From positions 62,001-126,000 of the forward strand of contig NZ_JAHAVQ010000007.1 in the NCBI RefSeq assembly GCF_029916425.1: a stretch of 64,000 bases of DNA, read 5' to 3'. The position numbers and the translations under genes are program-made. The notes beneath the pieces were generated by a model. The model had not been told where the DNA came from. It was given only the letters and a program-made list of their open reading frames with translations, and searched no databases. Source of the DNA: Liquorilactobacillus sicerae (GTDB lineage Bacteria; Bacillota; Bacilli; Lactobacillales; Lactobacillaceae). Positions 9,318 to 18,472 of the stretch are shown one piece after another; position 1 is the stretch's first letter; every line of letters starts with the position of its first letter.

Positions 9318-9885
9318 TCACATCGCATTGCTCAGTAATCGATTAAGATTACCGGACAATGTTTGCATAAAAGCAGAGAAGAGATTATTACCGATATTTT
9401 CACCCATTATGATATTTTTAACTAGACCAATAAGCTGCTTTATCAACCAGTCTAACGTTTCTGCAGCCTGAATATCAGGTAAAGATTCACCAAAACAAGT
9501 CCCCCTAAAGTACGCTCGTCAACATTCTCTCGTTGAGTTAACGTAGCTCATCATCACCATTGCCATACGACCGCAAAGACTGTCATAGTTCTGAATCTGA
9601 GTTTGATTGAATTGAAGATACTGTTTAGCAACTTTAAAGTAATTTTCAATCTGCCAGCGCCGCGCACAATTTTTTGTAAATTGGGAATCCTGATGAGCTC
9701 TAAAAATTGAATAGCGCAAGAAAGTAGCTGCTAAAAGCTATTCAAAAAGTACGGCGACTCGCACACTACGCGACTTATAAATATTAGCCTGACAAAGAAT
9801 AGTATTTAAGTGGACCAATTTTTATGAAATGATGCAAAGAAACCTGAAAATCATTAGATAAATGAGGTATAGTAGACACTGGCAA
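9318..9885 (-). pseudogene. Degenerate IS4-family transposase with internal deletion
   Basis: The minus strand encodes an N-terminal piece reading STIPHLSNDFQVSLHHF, then jumps directly to the C-terminal third (SRSVRVAVLFE, an in-frame stop, then RYSIFRAHQ and RWQIENYFKVAKQYLQF). A frameshift near 9525 leads to the tail DIQAAETLDWLIKQLIG, ending at a stop at 9318. The RWQIENYFK block is the C-terminal DDE-region hallmark of these transposases. Most of the catalytic core is deleted, so the copy is inactive. This fills the gap of about 880 bases between mcp2 and the methyltransferase gene, where I saw no other gene. Confidence 0.78.
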
Positions 9886-9954
9886 GAAGACTCCTTTGTA
9901 TATTTTTTTAGACGACTTAATTATACTGCCATGGAGTGATTCGTATCTATTTTA

Positions 9955-9978
9955 TCAAAAAGCCCTGCAACAGCAGGG
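9955..9978 (-). terminator. Intrinsic terminator of the methyltransferase gene
   Basis: On the minus strand CCCTGC, loop TGTT, GCAGGG, then CTTTTTGAT. It is compact and GC-rich, about 30 bases downstream of the methyltransferase stop. Confidence 0.85.
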
Positions 9979-10006
9979 ATCCTTCAATATTATTAACTTT
10001 CAACCC

Positions 10007-11068
10007 TTAGTAATTAAATTCTGAACTTTCACTAACCACTTGTTTTAAAGCTTGGAATGCCTTAATACAACACCTCTTACTTTGCTCACAGTTTTGATAA
10101 TTTCCAACATAACAATTCACCAAAACTTCTTTTAATATATTCACTTTGTTTTTTATTTCTGGCTGTTTGAATGCATTTTGACATGCATTAATTGCTTTTT
10201 CTGTTTGAATCAATCGATCAATTGATTTTTTCAAGCTTTCATTAGCATTACTATCCAAATTATTTTCGAGATAAGCAACCGTACTAATTAATAATTCCTT
10301 GGCTTTTGTAAATTTTACTTGCGGATCATTTGCTAAAGTTAGCTCATAATCTTGTTTAACAGGTGTCGTCGTTAACACCTTTGAATTTTTAGCAATATTA
10401 TAAGCTTTAACTTTGGAGAACCCTAATCTAAAGCTTTCCGCCAAAAAGGAATCATTGGCTGGTAAGCAAATTAGGCTGCCACCTTTTTTTAAGGCCGCCA
10501 GACAAGATTTCATAACCCGATCACTATGTTGAAAATCAACATTTCCATTAATGATTATCAGATCATAAACTGGTTGATCAAGCCATGAGACATCATAAGA
10601 AGTAGTCAAGCGTGAGATATTCTCTGTATTTTTAAGAAGTGAGATTTTTGATAGCCATTCATCCTGAGTAGTATTGACAATTTGATCTGTCAGACATAAA
10701 AGTTGACTTTTATCGTCAAAGGCTGACAAAACTTTAGCAACAAAATAAGATAACGTTCCGTGATCACAGCCAACTTCTAAAATTCGGTAATCTAATGGTT
10801 GGTAAAAAAATTGCTTAATAATTAAGCTGATAGTAATTATTAACTCTAACTTTTTATAATTTGTTATTTTAGGTTCTATGACATCGATTTCCTCTAAAAC
10901 ATTTTTAAAAAACTGGGGAAACTCCGGTACCAATTGACCACTAGAATTAAAATTGTAAATCGAAAAAGAACTGCGATTTTTTAAATAACTAATATCAAAA
11001 ATTTTTGACTTACGCCCTTCATTATCTTCAAAAATACATGCATTTCCGTTAAAACTTATTTCTGTCAT
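10007..11068 (-). CDS. Class I SAM-dependent methyltransferase
   Basis: A 353-residue protein with a Rossmann methyltransferase core. Motif I reads RILEVGCDHGTLSYF at about residues 95-109, and DLIIINGNVDF resembles the motif IV strand. The C-terminal third (from about 250) is helical with several Cys residues and matches no domain I recognise. The start is set at ATG 11068, where a GGAGG site lies 7 bases upstream and the codon overlaps the stop of the upstream glycosyltransferase (TAATG). The first possible in-frame start, at 11083, would overlap that site. Coupling to the upstream gene and nearness to the motility genes suggest methylation of a flagellar glycan or protein. The substrate is not shown by the sequence. 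Confidence 0.72.
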   Translation of the reverse strand: MTEISFNGNACIFEDNEGRKSKIFDISYLKNRSSFSIYNFNSSGQLVPEFPQFFKNVLEEIDVIEPKITNYKKLELIITISLIIKQFFYQPLDYRILEVGCDHGTLSYFVAKVLSAFDDKSQLLCLTDQIVNTTQDEWLSKISLLKNTENISRLTTSYDVSWLDQPVYDLIIINGNVDFQHSDRVMKSCLAALKKGGSLICLPANDSFLAESFRLGFSKVKAYNIAKNSKVLTTTPVKQDYELTLANDPQVKFTKAKELLISTVAYLENNLDSNANESLKKSIDRLIQTEKAINACQNAFKQPEIKNKVNILKEVLVNCYVGNYQNCEQSKRCCIKAFQALKQVVSESSEFNY

Positions 11069-13053
11069 TAATCTTCCCTCCAAAAAAGTAAAGTATGGAG
11101 ACGTTTGACAATTTTTTCAAAATCAAAATTATCTTGACTATACATCCGAGCTGCTTTTTCTAATTTTAATCTCAAACTTGCATCAGTACATAATTCTACT
11201 AACAACTGAGCTAATTCTGTATTGGAATGATAGATCCGGCCACATTTTTCCTGATTGGTAGCATCAGCTGCTTCGTCAATTCCCGAGGTAATTATACAAT
11301 CTCCCCCAGTTAATGCTTCCGCAATCACATTTGGTGTTCCACCCTCTAATCTTGAGGTCAAAGCAAAAATTGATGCTCTTTGATACTCTGTTAATAACTT
11401 TCCCTTATCTACAATCTCACCAACTAAAATAATTCGAGCTTTTAAATTAGGATAGCACGCAAAATATTTTTCCAACCAGCTTTTGAATTGCTCCTCCACT
11501 GGGCCGACAAGTTTAACTGACCAGTCGGGAATTTCATCGGCAATTTCCGAGAAGGCCTGCAATAATGCTTCATTATTTTTCTGATAAGTTCCGATACGTC
11601 CAACTGTTAAAATTATCTTTTCCTTTTTGTCCCATTTGATATCTAAATTATGATGAGAAAAATTATAAAAACCATTTGGAAAATAATTGATTGTCCATTT
11701 AGGCCATTTAACACTTAAATGTTCTTGCATCGTTCGACCACTAGTGGTGATCAAATCACACTGATCCATAAATTTTTGAAATTGATGATCCTTCCAGTCT
11801 ATTCTATCCATCCAAGCAGCATTTGCGTCCAAGTATAAATAAACGTATCCATCGGGTCTAAGTTGCCGGTATAAATCCAAGACTGGGAAAAATGTTGGAT
11901 ATGGACCACGCAAAATTAAACCATCCATTTGCCGATAATTTTGTTTGACAAATTCCCATTCACTAATAATAAAGTCATCATTATCTGATAAATACTCAAT
12001 TTTCAAACCCGGAACAACCTTTTTTAAGTTGCTATATATAATATTCTTATCTTTCTTAGTAACTAAAGTTTGCTGAATACCATACTTTTTTAGCAACAAA
12101 TACGGAACAACTCCAATTTCTTTAGTTAATTCAACATTCCGCCATTTTCCTGAGGTTCCATTAAACGAATAAAAATGTAGTACTTTATTTATAGATGCTT
12201 TTAACATTTCATTGTTAGGAATGGCAAACAAAACTATCCTTGAAGAATGGTCTCTCTGATAACAGCGCAAATAGAATTTATAATTCGGACATATCTGCTT
12301 AAGTAACATCGGAACCTTCCATAAATGACTTGAAACATGTGATAAACAAACAATTATTTTAGGACGATCATTTTTTATATGCTCTTTTGCACCAATTAGG
12401 ACTTCAATTGCTGATTTTAGAGTATCGACTTTGATCAAATTAACTTTTTCTTTAACTTCACTATCTAATGAAGTGGTTCTCCTTATATCATCATCTTCTT
12501 GACTAATATTATGTAAAGATTTGATTTCCAAATTTTCATATTTTTTTAATTTTTGCTGATTTTTAATCAGATTCCTAATTGCTGACTCAAAAATATAAAC
12601 CTTTTTATAATCATGATAATCACTCAGAAAAATTTCTGTCATTTTTCCAATATTATCTTCACAATCCACGAAAATTTCTTTCCCGGAACATTTAATTAAT
12701 TTCCTTACAAAAAATTGATCATCACCATGAATTATTACGTTACTAATAAAACTTGCCATCGGTAGAATTCGATAGCGAAGCATATTTAACAAAACTTTTT
12801 TTGAATAATCATCTGCTAAAAAAGAATACAATTCGCGAAAATAATCAATATGACAAGTTAAATCTTTCAATTCTTTTAAATAATATCTGTCATTTTCTTC
12901 TATGCTAAACCGGTTCATCAAATTCTGTGGAGAAATTCCAACAATTCTAGCAGTCGTTAACAAAATTGCATGAAAGTCGTATTTATCTGTTAATTCTTTA
13001 ATAGTATCAATGCTTTTTAATGAATCAATTAGCTCTTGCTCTGTTAAAGCCAA
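11068..13053 (-). CDS. FkbM-like domain fused to GT4 glycosyltransferase
   Basis: A 661-residue protein. Residues about 127-265 resemble an FkbM-family methyltransferase: FVDCEDNIGKMTEIF, VYIFES, then LIKVDTLKSAIEVLIGAK and YKFYLRCY near the end. The SAM-binding and acidic motifs deviate from the usual FVDVGANVG and IKMDIEGAE, so activity is doubtful. Residues about 475-645 form a GT-B retaining GT4 domain with ILTVGRIGTYQKN and the EGGTPNVIAEA donor-binding block with its two Glu. A TTG start with AAGGGGG eight bases upstream fits. The gene follows the motB terminator, and no convincing promoter was seen, so it may rely on read-through. A role in flagellar glycan synthesis is inferred from position. 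Confidence 0.75.
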   Translation of the reverse strand: MALTEQELIDSLKSIDTIKELTDKYDFHAILLTTARIVGISPQNLMNRFSIEENDRYYLKELKDLTCHIDYFRELYSFLADDYSKKVLLNMLRYRILPMASFISNVIIHGDDQFFVRKLIKCSGKEIFVDCEDNIGKMTEIFLSDYHDYKKVYIFESAIRNLIKNQQKLKKYENLEIKSLHNISQEDDDIRRTTSLDSEVKEKVNLIKVDTLKSAIEVLIGAKEHIKNDRPKIIVCLSHVSSHLWKVPMLLKQICPNYKFYLRCYQRDHSSRIVLFAIPNNEMLKASINKVLHFYSFNGTSGKWRNVELTKEIGVVPYLLLKKYGIQQTLVTKKDKNIIYSNLKKVVPGLKIEYLSDNDDFIISEWEFVKQNYRQMDGLILRGPYPTFFPVLDLYRQLRPDGYVYLYLDANAAWMDRIDWKDHQFQKFMDQCDLITTSGRTMQEHLSVKWPKWTINYFPNGFYNFSHHNLDIKWDKKEKIILTVGRIGTYQKNNEALLQAFSEIADEIPDWSVKLVGPVEEQFKSWLEKYFACYPNLKARIILVGEIVDKGKLLTEYQRASIFALTSRLEGGTPNVIAEALTGGDCIITSGIDEAADATNQEKCGRIYHSNTELAQLLVELCTDASLRLKLEKAARMYSQDNFDFEKIVKRLHTLLFWRED

Positions 13054-13094
13054 AATATTACCCCCTTAGTAATGATAAAACCAAATCTTCTATA

Positions 13095-13128
13095 TAAAAA
13101 AAGCTGCTCATTCAGTTAAAATGAACAG
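13095..13128 (-). terminator. Intrinsic terminator after motB
   Basis: On the minus strand CTGTTCATT, a 7-base loop, AATGAGCAG (one G-U pair), then CTTTTTTT. It lies about 55 bases after the motB stop and before the FkbM-GT4 gene. Confidence 0.75.
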
Positions 13129-13182
13129 TTCAATCATAATTAATAATTTGCTAGATGGCAATTCAATTTTAAATCTTGTTTT

Positions 13183-13962
13183 TTATTTATCATAGTTTAT
13201 TCTTTGGATAATTATTTCAACTCTACGATTTTGAGCTCTTCCTTCCGCCGTATTATTCGAGGCTCGCGGTTGATTTTCAGCATATGCTTGAATTGAAACA
13301 TTACTGCTACTAATAACACTATTATTCACATAATATTGCATCACCTGAATAGCCCTTGCTGCACTCAAGTCCCAATTTGACTGATACTCTCCATTCTGTC
13401 CTTGATAAGGCACATTATCTGTATAACCAGCAATGACAACAGGATTCTCATTCAACTGCTTTAAAGGTGACGATAAAGCATTCAAATTATTTTTAGCTTC
13501 ATCACTTAATGCCGCACTCCCCGTCGAAAACAAGACGTTACTCTTCATATTAATATGAATTCCATCTGATTGAAGGCTGACATCAGCATTATTTGCAAGA
13601 TCAGGCGTTTGTTCAATAATTTGATTCAATTTTTGCTCAACACTTTTTAACTGCTGAGTTTCCATTTGTTCCCGCCTTGTAAGTGCCACTGATGATGAAG
13701 ATGCTGCTGCTGAACTTTTTAGAATACTTTTTTTATTGGTCCCACTTTCTTTTAATTTGATTACGTCCTTGTTAGCCTCCGAACTATTCGAATGGTTAGA
13801 CAAAATCGTACCAAATTCGTTTTTGACCTCTTGAAATTTTGTTTCATTAATTTTGGCCATTGCAAATAACACAATAAAAAGAGACAATAGCAAAGTCATC
13901 ATATCAGAATACGGCAAAAGCCATCCTTCTGAAGACGTCTCAGTTTTCTTTTTCTTTCTCAT
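13183..13962 (-). CDS. motB: Flagellar motor stator protein MotB
   Basis: A 259-residue stator subunit: a short basic N-terminus, one membrane helix at about residues 18-38, a linker, and a C-terminal OmpA-like peptidoglycan-binding domain. The helix holds Asp20 in PYSDMMTLLLSLFIVLFAM, the ion-binding acid of the MotB family. The OmpA-like domain shows AGYTDNVPYQG, SNWDLSAARA and GRAQNRRVEI. It anchors the MotA ring to the wall and passes ions to drive rotation. The start lies 3 bases after the motA stop. Which ion is used cannot be decided from the sequence. Confidence 0.95.
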   Translation of the reverse strand: MRKKKKTETSSEGWLLPYSDMMTLLLSLFIVLFAMAKINETKFQEVKNEFGTILSNHSNSSEANKDVIKLKESGTNKKSILKSSAAASSSSVALTRREQMETQQLKSVEQKLNQIIEQTPDLANNADVSLQSDGIHINMKSNVLFSTGSAALSDEAKNNLNALSSPLKQLNENPVVIAGYTDNVPYQGQNGEYQSNWDLSAARAIQVMQYYVNNSVISSSNVSIQAYAENQPRASNNTAEGRAQNRRVEIIIQRINYDK

Positions 13963-13965
13963 AGA

Positions 13966-14739
13966 CTAGCGTTCCTCTTTATCTTGATATCTCTGTTTAG
14001 GTGCCAATAAACTATTTAATTTTCTTTCGATGCTCCGCGGTGGCATCCCTGCCTGAATAGCCATAACACCTTCCAAAATCAAATCAAGCGCCTGAATCTC
14101 CTCTTCAGATTTAGAAGTTAGCCTTGAACCAGCCGGAATCAAGATAACATATCCTAAAAAAATACCATACATCGTAGCAACGAAGGCTGAAGAAATCATT
14201 TCACCTAACTTGCTAATATTCTCCAAGTTACCTAAGGCCCCAATCAATCCAATTACTGCACCTAAAACTCCAAGTGTTGGTGATGTCGCTCCAGCTGTTT
14301 TAAAGATTGAAGCTCCAACCCGATGACGTTCTTCCATGCTTTCAATTTCACTTTCCATAACACTACGAACTTCTTCAGGTTCAGCACCATCAACTACCAT
14401 TTCCATCCCTTTTTTTAAAAATGGATTGTCCAACTTCTCAACTGGACCTTCTAAAGCTAGTAAACCATCTTTTCTGGCAATATTTGATAACTCGACGATT
14501 TGCCCAACAATTTTACCATAATCATAAGATCGATTGGAAAACAAAGCCTTTACTATTTTAGGAATTCTTTTAATTTCTTGAAGTGGAAAAGAATTGATTG
14601 TTGCAGCAATTAACCCAACAATGATGATTAAGGCAGCTTCTGGACTAAGCAAAATTGTAATGCTGGCACCTTTAATCAACATTCCACCTAAAATGGCAGC
14701 TGTACCAACAATAATACCTACTAACAAAAATACATCCAT
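13966..14739 (-). CDS. motA: Flagellar motor stator protein MotA
   Basis: A 257-residue membrane protein with four predicted helices, two at the N-terminus and two in the block GATSPTLGVLGAVIGLIGAL and AFVATMYGIFLGYVILIP. The cytoplasmic loop (about residues 60-140) is charged, including EEVRSVMESEIE and ERHRVGASIF, as expected for the FliG-contacting region. It forms the ion-driven stator ring with MotB. Length and topology are normal. motA is first in a two-gene unit with its own sigma-28-like promoter. Confidence 0.95.
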   Translation of the reverse strand: MDVFLLVGIIVGTAAILGGMLIKGASITILLSPEAALIIIVGLIAATINSFPLQEIKRIPKIVKALFSNRSYDYGKIVGQIVELSNIARKDGLLALEGPVEKLDNPFLKKGMEMVVDGAEPEEVRSVMESEIESMEERHRVGASIFKTAGATSPTLGVLGAVIGLIGALGNLENISKLGEMISSAFVATMYGIFLGYVILIPAGSRLTSKSEEEIQALDLILEGVMAIQAGMPPRSIERKLNSLLAPKQRYQDKEER

Positions 14740-14788
14740 GATTAATTATCCTCCTGAATATTTCCAAAGAGACCGAACCTAGTAGTTT

Positions 14789-14815
14789 ATATCGGTTAAA
14801 AACTGGAAATTGTTA
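14789..14815 (-). promoter_or_regulatory. Sigma-28-like promoter of motAB
   Basis: On the minus strand TAAC, 17 bases, then CGATAT (part of AACCGATATAAA), about 50 bases before motA. The -10 fits; the -35 is weaker and one base further away than at the flagellin and mcp1/2 promoters. Confidence 0.6.
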
Positions 14816-15057
14816 ATAAAAATACAAATATAAAAAATAAGAACTCAAAAATGCTAAAATGTTTAGGCAAACTAATTTTACAACTTCAATGAAACTGGTT
14901 TATTTTTAGCTTAGCCTTAAAATCCTTAAGCAATTGCATTCTTTTAATATTACTTGTAGCATGAACTAAATATCTTTGAATTGGCTTTGAGGAATTCTTT
15001 TCTGATCTAACAATGTTATTAAAACCTTACACAAAACATTTTGTGCTTTCGGCAAAG
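14816..15057. other. Non-coding gap between GT92 gene and motA promoter
   Basis: About 240 AT-rich bases between the GT92 stop and the motA promoter. I see no gene, no strong terminator hairpin and no recognised RNA. Transcripts from the glycan cassette may run into motAB. Confidence 0.4.
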
Positions 15058-16008
15058 TTATTTAAGATTATGGAGTTTATTATAAGATCTTAATGTATCA
15101 TCAAATAAATCATTCTTATCATGGAAAGTAAAATCCATTAATGTCCTTGGCTTCTCCACCGTTGCTTGTCCTCTTTGCCTTTTTTTAATAAATTCTTCTT
15201 TTGATTTCGTAAAATAATGATTTAATTGAATAATTTCTGTGCACACTTCATTTGCTAAAGGCCCATCAACCCTATTTTTTTTTTCGTTAATCGCCCAAAA
15301 ACCTGGTAAAAAGCATACACTGTGTGGTTCATTTATAAAACCTATTGTTTTTCTTGGATCAACAATACTTTTAATATGTCTATTTGTATAGAAGTCCTTT
15401 CTAGCCCGATAAACAAAATTATTCGTAACTAATCCTTGTGGCTTTTTTTTATAATGTGAGGAACCAAAAATTTGCCAATTTATTACAATTCCCCCTACAT
15501 GGGGCAGACTAAAGAACTTATCAAAAATTTCTTTTAAACCCTTACCATTTTTTACCACTATGAATTCATCAATATCTAAAAAGCCCATATATTTTGTTAA
15601 TTTACCAAAGTTATTTAATGCATCATTATAAGCATCCATTTGTTTTGCATAACCATCATACTTTTTATAAGTAATACAATTTTTGTATTCTCTTATAACG
15701 TTTTGTGTTTTATCTGAGCTTCCATTATCATAGATAAAAAAATGATCCACGCCCAAAGAAAGATAATAATTAAACCATTCTTTAAGATATTCACCTTCAT
15801 TTTTAACAATGGCAACTATCGAAAAATAATATTTTCTTTTCTTACAAGGCAAATAACTTCCTGTCAGTATTTTTAAAAACTTAAAAACTCCAGGAATTAA
15901 TAATCTCTGTTCAATTGAAACCATATTTTCTCCATACTTTAATGAAGAAGGTTTATTAATAAATTTATTTAATCTCCTAATGCTTGCATATAAATAAATT
16001 TTTTTCAA
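15058..16008 (-). CDS. Glycosyltransferase family 92-like protein
   Basis: A 316-residue protein with a GT-A fold of the GT92 type. Visible are SIVAIVKNEGEYLKEWFNYY near residue 65, FFIYDNGSSDKT, the metal-binding LDIDEF (DxD) at about residue 147, GSSHYKKK, and the late NHYFTKSKEEF block. Length is normal for the bacterial members. It should transfer a sugar from a nucleotide donor in the cytoplasm; donor and acceptor are unknown. A TTG start fits, with AAGGAG 8 bases upstream. It is the last gene of the glycan cassette before motAB. High A+T and A/T runs exceed those of the flagellar genes and suggest separate acquisition. Confidence 0.78.
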   Translation of the reverse strand: MKKIYLYASIRRLNKFINKPSSLKYGENMVSIEQRLLIPGVFKFLKILTGSYLPCKKRKYYFSIVAIVKNEGEYLKEWFNYYLSLGVDHFFIYDNGSSDKTQNVIREYKNCITYKKYDGYAKQMDAYNDALNNFGKLTKYMGFLDIDEFIVVKNGKGLKEIFDKFFSLPHVGGIVINWQIFGSSHYKKKPQGLVTNNFVYRARKDFYTNRHIKSIVDPRKTIGFINEPHSVCFLPGFWAINEKKNRVDGPLANEVCTEIIQLNHYFTKSKEEFIKKRQRGQATVEKPRTLMDFTFHDKNDLFDDTLRSYNKLHNLK

Positions 16009-16184
16009 ATTAGTACTCCTTGTACAGATGTTTGAATTCGCGACTTAAGCTTCAATCATCACTGAACTATCTAAACTAATACATGTTTTCATTTCTTGTA
16101 ACACAACTATTTATAAAAAATTAGCATCCTTGTTAGCCACCAATTGTTTTAGTCAATTGATGCAAGCAAACTTATCTAACTATA

Positions 16185-17336
16185 TTAGTAATCAAAATAA
16201 GCTTTAAGAATTTCCTTTTCAATTTCACTAAATAAAAAAAAGTCCTTATTTTTTTTCAAACCTAAAGCCATCAATTTATCAGAAATTTCATCCTCAAAAT
16301 TTGATGTTGAAATTAAAATCGGAATGTTTTTTTTCAAACCTGTTTGATAAAGATTCGTGTACAGTATTCCGTTCACAAATCTGGTATATGTAAAGGCATT
16401 ATCATATATACATATTATTCTTATATTCACTAATTTAAGCAAGTTTTGACAACGATTCCCGTTAGTTCCAAATCCCCATATTGATATAACTTTAAAAGGG
16501 AATATACTATCAAATACTTTCTTTAATTTTAATAAATTTGGAGATTGATACAATTTGTACTCCCAATATCCATTTTTTACTTGTTCAACTCCTTTTTTAA
16601 AAGCTTGAATTTCATTTATGGTATTTTTAGGCAATTTAAAACCAATATCACAAATTTTTTTCTTCCATAAAGAAGAAACAAAATTAAACTTATGTATAGC
16701 AAATGGAACTTCTTTTTCTGTATTATAATGTCCATCATCAAAATAGGCATCTATTGCAAAACTTTCTGCCAGTTTAACATCTGGTACTTTAAAACCTAAT
16801 TCCGGTCTAATTCCACAGTAAGAGAAAAACTGATCTTCTAATAACTCTAAATCTATCTGCCATAAATTGTTCAAATATATTTTATCTCTCATTTTTAACA
16901 TTCTAATGCAACTTTTTATTTTTCGAAGTGAAAATCCTCCATTTCCGACATTTGCTCCAAAAGGAAAATAGGCCGGTGCTCCAATATAATCGTAATTCAA
17001 ATCACAAAACTCATTTAAACGATTTGAAAATACAAAGACGTCTAATTGACAAATCAGTAAAAATTCATAATCTTTAAAAGATTCATAGAAGGTAGTGGAC
17101 AATAGTAATTGACTATAACTTTTACGATTTTTAAAAAATTTATTTGGATAACGAAACACTTGATAATCTAAAAGCTCATCAGAAAAATCAAAATTCAAAT
17201 TTTTAGGAACAATAAACACAATATCTTCATTCCTAAAACATTGGCTGATTCTTCGTAATGAAATTCTTTCTAAAGCATTTAAACTAGCCTTATAAATTGG
17301 TATCCCCACAACACATTTTTTCATATTGATTTTCAC
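16185..17336 (-). CDS. DUF5672 glycosyltransferase-like protein with C-terminal Rossmann-like region
   Basis: The N-terminal 250 residues resemble the DUF5672 family found in polysaccharide clusters. Seen are VVGIPIYKASLNALE, the strand and acid block FLLICQLDVFVFSNRL (DxF), and YDYIGAPAYFPFGANVGNGG followed by FSLRK. Residues about 280-375 look like a nucleotide-binding half, VISIWGFGTNGNRC then RIICIYDN. It is probably a sugar or glycan transferase acting in the cytoplasm; no substrate can be named. The 176-base gap to the GT92 gene has no clear promoter or terminator. The gene is very A+T-rich, like its neighbours. Confidence 0.65.
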   Translation of the reverse strand: MKINMKKCVVGIPIYKASLNALERISLRRISQCFRNEDIVFIVPKNLNFDFSDELLDYQVFRYPNKFFKNRKSYSQLLLSTTFYESFKDYEFLLICQLDVFVFSNRLNEFCDLNYDYIGAPAYFPFGANVGNGGFSLRKIKSCIRMLKMRDKIYLNNLWQIDLELLEDQFFSYCGIRPELGFKVPDVKLAESFAIDAYFDDGHYNTEKEVPFAIHKFNFVSSLWKKKICDIGFKLPKNTINEIQAFKKGVEQVKNGYWEYKLYQSPNLLKLKKVFDSIFPFKVISIWGFGTNGNRCQNLLKLVNIRIICIYDNAFTYTRFVNGILYTNLYQTGLKKNIPILISTSNFEDEISDKLMALGLKKNKDFFLFSEIEKEILKAYFDY

Positions 17337-17410
17337 CTTACCTAATTATTCAAATACTTCAGTCATGTTCTATTCAATTCGAAGATCACTATTAGCCTGC
17401 AAAATTTAAA

Positions 17411-18472
17411 TTACATGTTAGTTTTTTGCTCAATCAACCAAATAATCATTCTTTTATAAGACTCTTCCAATCCTACTGTCGGATACCAACCTAGTTTTTT
17501 AATTTTAGAAATATCTAACCATAACTTTGTTTCTGGTGCATATCCCAAGTTAGATTCCTTAGGTATATCAATAACTACCTGACTTTTCCCCTTTGAGAAC
17601 CTAACAGCCACTAATTTAGCCATTTCTTTTATCGTGGTATGGCTTTTAGGATTTGATATATTGTATGCTTGACCTGGAATACCCTTTAACAATAAAAGCA
17701 ATATTGCTCCTACTGCATCCATTGTATAAACATAGTTGCCTTCAGATTTTCCTGTTGTATGAAGTACAATATCATCACCATTCACTACACTTTTAGCAAA
17801 CTGAGCAAAAACTCTATTTTCCGTTGGTAAAATTCCCGCACCAAATGTTTGTGCAAGTCTAGCTGAGGTAACGTTTAAACCATATTGGGTGTGAAATGCC
17901 GTACAAAGCATTTCACACATTCTCTTCCCTTCAGGATAACAAGATCGCGGATTAGTTAAATCTATATAACCTAGATTTTCTTCGGATACTCTTTCTTTTC
18001 CAGCAACTTCCCCGTAAACCTCCATGGAAGAAATATATACAACTGACTTAACTTTATTTTGAACCGCAAAAGTTAAAACATCCTTGGTACCGATAACTGA
18101 TGTCTTTACTGTACCAACTGGATCCGTAACCATAACTTTTGAAGCAGTCACTGAAGCCGCATGAATAATAAAATCAATTTTATCATCGCAAACTAACTTA
18201 TCTTTACCCAAATTAGCTACACAAAAATGCAGTGCAGTGTCTTTCAAATAAGGCTCGTATAGTTTGATCGCTTTATTAATATTTCTGACATTTGCCCAAA
18301 TACTGATATTAAGACTTTTTTTCTCATTCAAGAAAAGCAAAGTTTTGACAATTAATGATCCAATCAGTCCTGTAGCACCAGTAATCAAAAATTTTTTACC
18401 ACAGAAGCTTTCAAAAGGAAAAGCACTATTCGCAAAAGTTTCCATATCCTTTTTTAAAATATCACTCATCAT
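17411..18472 (-). CDS. NAD-dependent epimerase/dehydratase (extended SDR)
   Basis: A 353-residue extended SDR. FLITGATGLIGSLIVKTLL at about residue 28 is the NAD-binding glycine motif. VVYISSMEVYGE carries the catalytic Ser. The Tyr-x3-Lys pair is in CYPEGKRMCE, and ARLAQTFGAG and YNISNP are also typical. It should epimerise, dehydrate or reduce a nucleotide-linked sugar or polyol. It overlaps the end of the cytidylyltransferase gene, so the two enzymes probably act on the same CDP-linked compound. The exact reaction is not deducible. TarJ-type ribulose-phosphate reductases belong to another fold, so a standard CDP-ribitol pathway is not assured. Confidence 0.78.
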   Translation of the reverse strand: MMSDILKKDMETFANSAFPFESFCGKKFLITGATGLIGSLIVKTLLFLNEKKSLNISIWANVRNINKAIKLYEPYLKDTALHFCVANLGKDKLVCDDKIDFIIHAASVTASKVMVTDPVGTVKTSVIGTKDVLTFAVQNKVKSVVYISSMEVYGEVAGKERVSEENLGYIDLTNPRSCYPEGKRMCEMLCTAFHTQYGLNVTSARLAQTFGAGILPTENRVFAQFAKSVVNGDDIVLHTTGKSEGNYVYTMDAVGAILLLLLKGIPGQAYNISNPKSHTTIKEMAKLVAVRFSKGKSQVVIDIPKESNLGYAPETKLWLDISKIKKLGWYPTVGLEESYKRMIIWLIEQKTNM

